Source: Bacteroidales bacterium
GTDB taxonomy: Bacteria > Bacteroidota > Bacteroidia > Bacteroidales > JAGOPY01
DNA length: 12,187 bases
Assembly (NCBI GenBank): GCA_030638325.1
Contig: DAOWEV010000082.1
Coordinates: forward strand, 1 to 12,187
Direction of reading: 5' to 3'
Of the stretch, positions 6,281 to 12,187 are shown one piece after another (the stretch's first letter is position 1; every line of letters begins with the position of its first letter). The translations under genes were made by a program, and so were the position numbers. The notes beneath the pieces are model-generated. The model was not told the origin of the DNA and ran no database searches. It worked only from the letters and a program-made list of their open reading frames with translations.

Positions 6281-7026
6281 AGGCGATGGTTTTTTGTGCC
6301 GGAACGGGAACCAGGTTATTGCCCCTGACCGGAAATCAGCCAAAAGCCCTGGTCAAAGTCAATATGATGCCCATGCTTATGCTGACCATCCTGAGACTGA
6401 AAAGCTCCGGGTTTACTGATATCATCATCAACCTTCATCATTTCCCCGGACAGATCATTGATTTTTTAAAAGAACATGATAATTTCGGAGTAAACATAGC
6501 CATCTCAGATGAATCCGGTGAACTTCTCGACACCGGCGGGGGCCTTAAAAAAGCATCCTGGTTTTTTGCTGACAAGCACCCTTTTTTATTACATAACGTG
6601 GATGTGGTTTCAGACATTGATCTTCGGAAAATGATGCGATTTCACCAAACTTCTTATGCTTTGGCCACTCTCGCTGTCAGCAAAAGAAAGAGCAGCCGGT
6701 ACCTGTTATTCAATCAAAATAAGGTTCTTTGTGGCTGGCAAAATGTCGAAACAGGTGAGAAAAAGATCATGCGGGCATCCCAGGAACCTGAGCCATACGC
6801 CTTCAGCGGTATTCATGTGGTGGAGCCAAAGCTGTTGCAGTTGATCCGTGAAGAAGGAAAATTCTCCATCATTCAATTATATCTCAGGCTGGCGCGGTCG
6901 AATGATATTTTAGGTTATGTGCACGATAATACGAATTGGTATGATCTTGGCCGGCCGGAAAATATCAGGAGAGCTGAACAGAATTTCGACTTTAAGAAAT
7001 ATTTAGAGACTTTATCCCCGGCATGA
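6277..7026 (+). CDS. murU: MurU-like sugar-1-phosphate nucleotidyltransferase
   Basis: A 249-aa NTP_transferase (Rossmann-like) that would convert MurNAc-alpha-1-phosphate plus UTP to UDP-MurNAc. Motifs: AGTGTRLLPLT (8-18) nucleotide-binding loop, PKALVKV (22-28), LDTGGGLKKA (84-93), NVDV (107-110) with Asp109 as likely metal ligand, AFSGIHVV (175-182), and WYDLGRPENI (221-230) with a second candidate metal ligand Asp223. The pattern follows Pseudomonas MurU closely and lacks the left-handed beta-helix acyltransferase of GlmU. Its ATG overlaps the kinase stop (ATGA), a strong sign of coupled expression. Together the two genes form the last two steps of the MurNAc salvage route that bypasses MurA. 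Alternative: another hexose-1-phosphate uridylyl- or thymidylyltransferase paired with the same kinase. MupP phosphatase and a MurNAc importer are not in the window. Confidence 0.85.
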   Translation: MKAMVFCAGTGTRLLPLTGNQPKALVKVNMMPMLMLTILRLKSSGFTDIIINLHHFPGQIIDFLKEHDNFGVNIAISDESGELLDTGGGLKKASWFFADKHPFLLHNVDVVSDIDLRKMMRFHQTSYALATLAVSKRKSSRYLLFNQNKVLCGWQNVETGEKKIMRASQEPEPYAFSGIHVVEPKLLQLIREEGKFSIIQLYLRLARSNDILGYVHDNTNWYDLGRPENIRRAEQNFDFKKYLETLSPA

Positions 7027-7042
7027 ATGCCAGGGTTAGTCA

Positions 7043-7077
7043 ATTGTAAATTGTAAACTGTAAATTGTAAATTGTAA
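7043..7077. repeat. Heptamer tandem repeat ATTGTAA x5
   Basis: Five contiguous 7-nt units: ATTGTAA, ATTGTAA, ACTGTAA, ATTGTAA, ATTGTAA, then ATC and AATG. It fills most of the 55-bp gap between the murU-like stop and the nuclease ATG at 7082, and occupies the position where an SD would be expected. Copy-number change would alter spacing, not reading frame, unless translation starts upstream. Confidence 0.9.
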
Positions 7078-7081
7078 ATCA

Positions 7082-9943
7082 ATGGTTCCCTTTCTGGATA
7101 AAGTAGCCAGGCATATTCATGAAAATTATAGCGACAGCACAGGCGAACTTTGCATTGTCCTGCCAAACCGACGGGCAGGCTTATTTCTGAAAAAGTACCT
7201 GGCCGGGCATTATGCAAAAACCATCTGGGCGCCACAGATATTTTCTGTAGAAGATTTTATCTTTAGCCTGTCCGGACTTGAACTCATTGATCCGCTGGAT
7301 CTGATCTTTGAGTTGTATGAAGTACACAAAAAGATAGCCGGCCGGAATCAACAGGAGATTGACCGTTTTATGGACTGGGGCAGGATACTGCTGAGTGACT
7401 TTAACGAGATTGACCTGTATCTTGCCGACCCTGAAAAAGTATTTGGCATACTTTCAGAAGCAAAAGCCATAGAACGATGGAACCTGGGCAATGGCCCTCT
7501 GACCGACACCGAACAACAATACCTGGTTTTTTACCAGTCCCTGTATCAATATTATAAGCTTCTTTCCAAAGGCCTTCTTGAAAAGAAACAGGTGTATCAG
7601 GGCCTGGCATACAGAATATTGGCAGAGAACATTGAAAATAAGCTGAACGGCATATCCTGGCACAGGGTTATTTTTGCAGGATTGAATGCTTTTTCCAAAG
7701 CGGAAGAAAAGATCATCACCACTTTACTGGATTCAGGCAAAGCAGATATCTTTTGGGACGCGGATGAATATTATTTGAATGACCCCGGGATGGAAGCCGG
7801 GAAATTCATCTCCGGATATTTCAAACGATGGAGATTGAAGGATAAAAAGTGGGTGGAACAAACCTATAAAAACGAAGACAAGGAGATCACCATCACCGGC
7901 GTTGCCAAAAACATCGGGCAGGCAAAATTTACGGCCCAGATACTGGCAGACAGTAAAGACACGGAATTGCAACCGGATAACACTGCCATTGTCCTCCCTA
8001 ATGAAAAACTTCTGATACCACTGTTAAACTCAATTCCGGAGTCCATTCAGGAGTTCAATATCACCATGGGCTACCCGTTGAAACTGACGGCATTGTTTCA
8101 ATTGTTCAAATACATCCTATCGCTACAGGAAAAAGCAGGATCGACCAATAAAACCGGGCAAAAGAACCCGTCATTTTATGTGAAAGACATCCTGGATATC
8201 CTCGACCATCCTTATTTGCAGCAATGGGGCGACAAAAATGAAAAATCACCAGAGTTTAGTTTATTAAGGATCACAGGGAATATCCGTGCTGCTAATAAAG
8301 TTTTTTATTCTGAAAAAGAACTGGATGCAAAATTCAACAGCCCTGGGAACGGCCTGTATGATCTGTTAAAAATTATCTTTACGGTTTGGGGACAAGCTGT
8401 AACGGCCATATCATACATGACAATGATCCTGGAAAAGCTCCGGGATCATTTCATTTCGCTGAATGCAGAAGACAAGGGCAGATTTCAATTAGATATAGAA
8501 TATGTTTTCCAGTTTGCCAGGATCATCAATAAGCTCAGCTCATTATTAACTCAATACGGGTCTGTCGACAAGATAAAAACTCTAAAAAACTTGTTTATCC
8601 AGATTGCCGAAACCTCCACCATTCCCTTTTACGGTGAACCGCTGAAAGGCATCCAGATCATGGGTATGCTGGAGACTCGTGCGCTGGATTTCAGGAACAT
8701 CATACTTTTATCGGCAAACGAAAACATTCTTCCTGCGGGAAAAACAGGTAATTCTTTTATCCCGTTTGATATTAAGCTGGATTTTGAGTTGCCTACATTC
8801 GCAGAAAAGGATGCCGTTTATGCTTACCATTTCTATAGGATGTTTCAACGAAGTACAAACATCAACATTGTTTATAATACCGAACCGGATGAATTCGGGA
8901 GTGGGGAAAAGAGCCGGTTCCTCACCCAGCTTACCTACGAATTACCACGTTATAACACCCGAATAAAGCCTAAGGAACAGTTACTTACAGTACCCCCTGA
9001 GACCGGGAAAGCAACCGCAGAAATTGTTATCGAAAAGACAGGAGATGTACTTGCTGCAGTCAGGAAAAAGGCCGGGGAAGGGTTATCTCCCAGTTCCCTG
9101 AGCACTTATGTCAATTGTAAACTGCAGTTCTATTTCAGTCATATTGCCAGGCTGGCGGAGGCAGAAGAAGTTGAAGAAACCATCGATGCAGCTACTTTGG
9201 GAAATGTGATCCATCATGTGCTGCATAAGCTCTACGAACCATTTCTCAACAAAAGGGTTGAGGTTCCTGACCTTAAAGTGTTCAAAGAAAAAATAAGACA
9301 ATATTCCTTACAGTCTTTTCAGAAAATATACAAAGACGGAGACGTAAGCCAGGGAAAAAACCTGCTTATCCTGAACCTGGCCATGCTCTTTATCCGCAGG
9401 TTTATTGATCAGGAAATCCATTTATTATCGGAGAATGACAACGTACTGACCATCAAGATGCTTGAGGATACATTGGACACGAGCATTGAAATAGTTAATG
9501 AAGAAGGTGAAAAAATGCAGGTATGCCTGAAAGGGAAAATCGACAGGATAGACATGCTGGACAACACCATCCGGATCATCGACTACAAGACAGGAAGTAT
9601 CATTAAGAGTGATGTCAACATCAAATCATGGGATGATCTTATCTCCAATACAAAGTTCAGCAAAGCGCTGCAGTTACTGATCTATGGATATATATCAGGA
9701 GCCCGTAAAACGTTTCCCGGATATCCCGTTCAGTCAGGGATCATCTCCCTCAGGTCTCTCAGCCTGGGGTATTTACCTGTGATCACACCCGAAGGCAACA
9801 ACATGGAAGAGATCATGCCTCAATTTGAAGCCATCCTGAAAGAATTACTGGTTGAGGTTCTGGATACAAACATACCTTTTACCCAGACTGATAAAATAGA
9901 AAATTGTGAATATTGCCCTTACCGGCCGGTGTGCATCAGATGA
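7082..9943 (+). CDS. AddB-like PD-(D/E)XK nuclease / inactivated helicase subunit
   Basis: A 953-aa protein resembling the AddB subunit of AddAB-type double-strand-break resection complexes. The N-terminus reads VLPNRRAGLFLKKYL (26-40) without the GxxGxGK[ST] Walker A present in Firmicutes AddB, so this half should not hydrolyse ATP. GMLETRALDFRNIILL (528-543) is the helicase-like motif typical of AddB. The C-terminal nuclease has LGNVIHHVLHKLYEP (706-720), GKIDRID (818-824, Asp821), IIDYKTG (832-838, Asp834 and Lys836), and QLLIY (864-868). Cys679 (VNCKLQFYF) plus Cys942-x2-Cys945-x5-Cys951 at the extreme C-terminus form the expected 4Fe-4S staple around the nuclease. An AddA/UvrD-like motor partner would be needed and is not in the window. 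It lies downstream of the murU-like gene and is probably cotranscribed, though functionally unrelated. Its stop is one base from the stop of the convergent lipoprotein gene. Confidence 0.88.
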   Translation: MVPFLDKVARHIHENYSDSTGELCIVLPNRRAGLFLKKYLAGHYAKTIWAPQIFSVEDFIFSLSGLELIDPLDLIFELYEVHKKIAGRNQQEIDRFMDWGRILLSDFNEIDLYLADPEKVFGILSEAKAIERWNLGNGPLTDTEQQYLVFYQSLYQYYKLLSKGLLEKKQVYQGLAYRILAENIENKLNGISWHRVIFAGLNAFSKAEEKIITTLLDSGKADIFWDADEYYLNDPGMEAGKFISGYFKRWRLKDKKWVEQTYKNEDKEITITGVAKNIGQAKFTAQILADSKDTELQPDNTAIVLPNEKLLIPLLNSIPESIQEFNITMGYPLKLTALFQLFKYILSLQEKAGSTNKTGQKNPSFYVKDILDILDHPYLQQWGDKNEKSPEFSLLRITGNIRAANKVFYSEKELDAKFNSPGNGLYDLLKIIFTVWGQAVTAISYMTMILEKLRDHFISLNAEDKGRFQLDIEYVFQFARIINKLSSLLTQYGSVDKIKTLKNLFIQIAETSTIPFYGEPLKGIQIMGMLETRALDFRNIILLSANENILPAGKTGNSFIPFDIKLDFELPTFAEKDAVYAYHFYRMFQRSTNINIVYNTEPDEFGSGEKSRFLTQLTYELPRYNTRIKPKEQLLTVPPETGKATAEIVIEKTGDVLAAVRKKAGEGLSPSSLSTYVNCKLQFYFSHIARLAEAEEVEETIDAATLGNVIHHVLHKLYEPFLNKRVEVPDLKVFKEKIRQYSLQSFQKIYKDGDVSQGKNLLILNLAMLFIRRFIDQEIHLLSENDNVLTIKMLEDTLDTSIEIVNEEGEKMQVCLKGKIDRIDMLDNTIRIIDYKTGSIIKSDVNIKSWDDLISNTKFSKALQLLIYGYISGARKTFPGYPVQSGIISLRSLSLGYLPVITPEGNNMEEIMPQFEAILKELLVEVLDTNIPFTQTDKIENCEYCPYRPVCIR

Positions 9944-9944
9944 T

Positions 9945-11471
9945 CTATTCTTCAAAATCCTTCTCACTAAAAATATAAGCCTCATAGATGTAAATATCAG
10001 CATCTTTCCACCCGTCCCAGCCAATGCGGGCTTTATCCTTAGCACAATGGCCAAGGAACTCCTCTTTCGACCAGCCGGTTTCGACAGCTACCTGTGGCAG
10101 AAATGTACCTGAGTTCATACCTTTTTTTATATATATCCCATGCCGGCCCATTTCGATCTCATCTATAGAACTGATCTTTCTCATGGGTGACAGGACCGAT
10201 ATCTCGATCTCCAGTTCATCGATCTCTTCTTCCGGCACACGAGGAAACCGGTAATCTTTTGTGGAAGCCGAAATAGCCATCTGTTGTACCACGAGGTAAA
10301 GCGGATCCCGGGCATCGAACCTGCCGATACAACCCCGCAGTTTACCATCTTTATGCAGGGTCACAAAAGCCCCGCAGTCCAACTGCAGATTATCAGTCAG
10401 GTCAGCAACTTCAATATCCGGTGTCCGGCCATTTATGATATACTCGTTGATGGTGGAACGTGCAATATGCAATAATTCCATTTTTTCGGCATCACTGAAA
10501 CGCAATCCATATTCATCATTTTCCTGCCCTGTTGTCCCGGTCACTGCAATACCGTAATAACCAACCACCCTGTATTTATCGCCATAGGTTTTCGAATCTC
10601 CCGAATTCATGTATATCACTTCATTATACTTGATTTCAGGATCATCCTCAGTCATATACATCAAAGTGATCACCGAACTCCAACCACATAAGCTGGTTAC
10701 CAGGTTATCAATATTCTTGTTAGAATTGGTTTTTAAGGTATTGATCAACGCATCCGGATCATTTGTAAGAATAGCTTCAGCCGTGATCCTATCAACAGTT
10801 ATGGCATCCTCATAATCAGGAAAATGTGAAAAATCTGTGCTGATGACAAACAGGTTTTTCTGATTGAAATAGGGCTTCAGAATGTCCGCGAGCTTTTTAC
10901 AGGTCTTATAATTCTGGGTGCCAATTATTACAGGAATGATCTGAATATTTCCGCCCAGCTTATATTGCAGGAAAGGCAGCTGAACCTCCAAACTGTGTTC
11001 ATGACGATGTGCATCAGGCCTGAAGACAAATTCTTTATTTTCAGCAATGAGTGTTCTGGCCAGGGACAGGTTGACCTTAACTTCTCCGAGGGGTGTGATA
11101 TAATTCCCTTTCTCATAAATGGATGCACCATCAAATGCAACATGGTGGCTGGAGGCCAGTATGAAGATATTTTCATAATGTTTATCCTCATCCAGTTGAT
11201 TAAAACACGAGGCCGCCACTTCACCCGAAAAGACATAGCCGGCATGTGGGGAGATCACTGCCAGCACATTTTCAAACTCCTTTTGAACAGCATTTGAGAA
11301 TAATACCGACAGATCAGCTTTCAGGCTGGCCGGATCTGATGAATAAAATTGTCCGGACACAGCAGGTTCCCTGTTGACCAGGCTTTGTTGGAAATCGTTA
11401 TCCTGTCCGGAACAGCCTGAAGAAAACAAAGCAAACATGAAAACCATAAGAAAAAGTTTTGAGGAGTTCAT
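9945..11471 (-). CDS. Lipoprotein fusing MEMO and AMMECR1 domains (AmmeMemoRadiSam proteins B and A)
   Basis: A 508-aa two-domain protein. Residues 1-20 look like a lipoprotein signal: Lys5, hydrophobic LFLMVFMFALF, then SSGC with Cys20, followed by acidic SGQDND. The MEMO domain (about 32-312) begins REPAVSGQFYSSDP and has SPHAGYVFSGEVA (74-86, His76), SSHH (107-110), HRHEHSLEVQLPFLQ (155-169), STDFSHF (211-217), and SLCGWSS (260-266, Cys262). These include the His/His/Cys iron site described for human MEMO1. The AMMECR1 domain (about 321-508) has the hallmark LRGCIG (378-383), VAVETGWSKEEFL (461-473), and Cys476. The two families recur with a radical-SAM enzyme in the AmmeMemoRadiSam set; no radical-SAM gene is in the window. 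The biochemical activity is not established, and the lipoprotein signal would place it outside the cytoplasm. It is divergent from the membrane protein at 11577 and convergent with the nuclease. Confidence 0.9.
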   Translation of the reverse strand: MNSSKLFLMVFMFALFSSGCSGQDNDFQQSLVNREPAVSGQFYSSDPASLKADLSVLFSNAVQKEFENVLAVISPHAGYVFSGEVAASCFNQLDEDKHYENIFILASSHHVAFDGASIYEKGNYITPLGEVKVNLSLARTLIAENKEFVFRPDAHRHEHSLEVQLPFLQYKLGGNIQIIPVIIGTQNYKTCKKLADILKPYFNQKNLFVISTDFSHFPDYEDAITVDRITAEAILTNDPDALINTLKTNSNKNIDNLVTSLCGWSSVITLMYMTEDDPEIKYNEVIYMNSGDSKTYGDKYRVVGYYGIAVTGTTGQENDEYGLRFSDAEKMELLHIARSTINEYIINGRTPDIEVADLTDNLQLDCGAFVTLHKDGKLRGCIGRFDARDPLYLVVQQMAISASTKDYRFPRVPEEEIDELEIEISVLSPMRKISSIDEIEMGRHGIYIKKGMNSGTFLPQVAVETGWSKEEFLGHCAKDKARIGWDGWKDADIYIYEAYIFSEKDFEE

Positions 11472-11491
11472 AAATTCAATAATTTCGTAAT

Positions 11492-11515
11492 ACTTTATAA
11501 CTTTATAACTTTATA
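11492..11515. repeat. Octamer tandem repeat ACTTTATA x3
   Basis: Three exact contiguous 8-nt units (11492-11499, 11500-11507, 11508-11515), followed by a decayed CACTTTCG / ACTTTTA copy. On the minus strand it reads TATAAAGT and lies in the leader of the MEMO-AMMECR1 gene, 21 bp from its ATG. Confidence 0.85.
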
Positions 11516-11526
11516 CACTTTCGACT

Positions 11527-11557
11527 TTTAACCCTGCATAAAATAACGCAGGTTAAA
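11527..11557. promoter_or_regulatory. Imperfect 10-bp dyad in the divergent intergenic region
   Basis: TTTAA(C)CCTGC (11527-11537) and GCAGGTTAAA (11548-11557) are inverted copies, giving a 10-bp stem with a one-base bulge and a 10-nt loop. It lies in the 105 bp between the divergent lipoprotein and membrane-protein genes. It would fall in the leader of the lipoprotein mRNA if transcription starts at the 11565-11572 box. A shared operator or a leader hairpin both fit. No T run follows on either strand, so a terminator is unlikely. Confidence 0.4.
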
Positions 11558-11564
11558 CATCTAA

Positions 11565-11572
11565 CAAATATA
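11565..11572 (-). promoter_or_regulatory. Candidate -7 box TATATTTG for the MEMO-AMMECR1 gene
   Basis: The minus strand reads TATATTTG (TAnnTTTG). The upstream -33 would lie inside the start of the divergent membrane-protein gene, and no clear TTTG is seen at 19 nt. The predicted leader is about 85 nt and includes the bulged dyad and the octamer repeat. I see no good TAnnTTTG for the plus-strand gene in this gap. Confidence 0.4.
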
Positions 11573-11576
11573 CAAA

Positions 11577-12187
11577 ATGCAAATCAATATTGAACGTAGT
11601 TACCGATTTTCTGCAACAGTTATTGGAAGCACTTCAATAATCACCCAGATCATATTACTTCGCGAGGTGTTTGCTGTATTCAATGGCAATGAGCTGTTAA
11701 TGGGGTTGATACTGACTTCCTGGATGTTGCTCACCGGCCTGGGAGCATTCCTCGGAAGGTGGGTTAAAAAGATCTCAGTCAATCAATATATTCTGCTACA
11801 TGTTCTGATTTCAATCATCCCATTCATTTCTGTTCTGGGGCTCACCCTGTTCCGGGCAACTTTTTTCCCGCCCGGGATAATGCTCGACATCGGAATGGTG
11901 ATCCTCTTTTCTTTCTTTCTGCTTGCTCCCTATTGTGTGCTTGCCGGTTTTATGTTTCCGGTGCTTTCAGGCTTGTATTCGGAATATTATAAACAGAACA
12001 GGGTATCCAGGGTATATTCCCTGGAAGCTGTCGGCAGTGTTCTTGGCGGATTGCTGTTTCAACTCTTCCTGACTTTTTACCTGAGCTCCTACCAGATCCT
12101 TTCTTTTATTTTGATCATCAATTTCCTGGCTGCGTATCTCTTTGCACAGGCTACGGGCAGAAATATAATAAAACTGGTGATCGTGGG
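11577..12187 (+). CDS. N-terminus of polytopic membrane protein, spermidine-synthase-like fused family (partial)
   Basis: An open frame from ATG 11577 runs to the right edge (203 codons plus two bases). The translation begins MQINIERSYRFSATVIGSTS and shows about six hydrophobic segments. Recognisable family pattern: ITQIILLREVFAVFNGNELL (about 22-41), MLLTGLGAFLG, VLAGFMFPVLSGLY, and VYSLEAVGSVLGGLLFQLFL. These resemble the integral-membrane N-terminal half of the fused MFS/spermidine-synthase-like proteins, in which a SAM-dependent aminopropyltransferase-like domain follows; that part is off-window. The loop Arg-Val-Tyr-Ser-Leu-Glu-Ala-x-Gly-Ser is characteristic. The true substrate of this family is mostly unknown, so spermidine synthesis should not be assumed. 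It is divergent from the MEMO-AMMECR1 lipoprotein. ATG 11577 is preceded by ATACAA with no SD. Confidence 0.82.
   Translation, partial: MQINIERSYRFSATVIGSTSIITQIILLREVFAVFNGNELLMGLILTSWMLLTGLGAFLGRWVKKISVNQYILLHVLISIIPFISVLGLTLFRATFFPPGIMLDIGMVILFSFFLLAPYCVLAGFMFPVLSGLYSEYYKQNRVSRVYSLEAVGSVLGGLLFQLFLTFYLSSYQILSFILIINFLAAYLFAQATGRNIIKLVIV

Noticed and set aside
5810..6343. 177-aa minus-strand open frame across the kinase/RapZ C-domain and the murU-like start
   Set aside because: It lies antisense to conserved motifs (GCTGGQHRSV, AGTGTRL) of two clearly real genes and its own translation shows no recognisable domain.
7043..7077. Possible CRISPR-like array
   Set aside because: The units are contiguous 7-mers with no spacers and no cas genes nearby; it is a simple tandem repeat.
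10965..11297. 110-aa plus-strand and 105-aa minus-strand open frames inside the MEMO domain
   Set aside because: Both are shadows of the 508-aa MEMO-AMMECR1 frame, whose motifs (PHAGY, SSHH) are conserved there.

Overview
The window looks like chromosomal DNA of a member of the Bacteroidota, most likely an anaerobic or microaerobic Bacteroidales-type lineage. The reasons are: several candidate promoters of the Bacteroidota form TAnnTTTG, mostly absent Shine-Dalgarno sequences, A/T-rich leaders, and a typical gene set (patatin-POTRA-barrel protein, rubrerythrin-like ferritin, AddB-like nuclease without Walker A, AMMECR1/MEMO protein, fused membrane/spermidine-synthase-like protein). I see no mobile element, integrase, CRISPR array, tRNA or rRNA. 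The region reads as ordinary core and semi-core genome with some unusual architectures. No non-coding stretch exceeds about 215 bp.

Layout. The left third is on the minus strand, in transcription order: a trans-sulfuration PLP enzyme (4008 to 2827), a patatin-like outer-membrane phospholipase (2703 to 394), and the start of an acidic repeat-rich protein (288 to 1, cut by the window edge). A 213-bp divergent intergenic region (4009-4221) separates these from a plus-strand run: a rubrerythrin-like ferritin (4222-4722), an AmgK-like sugar kinase fused to a RapZ C-terminal domain (4829-6280), a MurU-like nucleotidyltransferase starting inside the kinase stop codon (6277-7026), and an AddB-like PD-(D/E)XK nuclease (7082-9943). 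The nuclease converges, with one base between stop codons, on a minus-strand lipoprotein that fuses MEMO and AMMECR1 domains (11471 to 9945). A second divergent region (11472-11576) leads to a plus-strand polytopic membrane protein that runs off the right edge.

How the genes work together. The clearest functional unit is the kinase/nucleotidyltransferase pair. By homology to the Pseudomonas AmgK-MurU route, it would phosphorylate MurNAc (and perhaps GlcNAc) at C1 and convert the product to UDP-MurNAc, salvaging cell-wall sugars without de novo synthesis through MurA. The RapZ C-terminal domain, known in E. coli for amino-sugar-phosphate sensing and sRNA binding in GlmS control, sits on the kinase itself and suggests built-in amino-sugar sensing or regulation. 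This is the most interesting system in the window. The second is the MEMO-AMMECR1 fusion, which carries a lipoprotein signal although both families are usually considered cytosolic.

Non-coding structure. Four of the gene boundaries carry short tandem repeats of 7-8 nt, each with a different unit. The patatin start codon lies in a potential 13-bp hairpin that would cover its SD-like AAAGG. A bulged 10-bp dyad lies in the MEMO-AMMECR1 leader.
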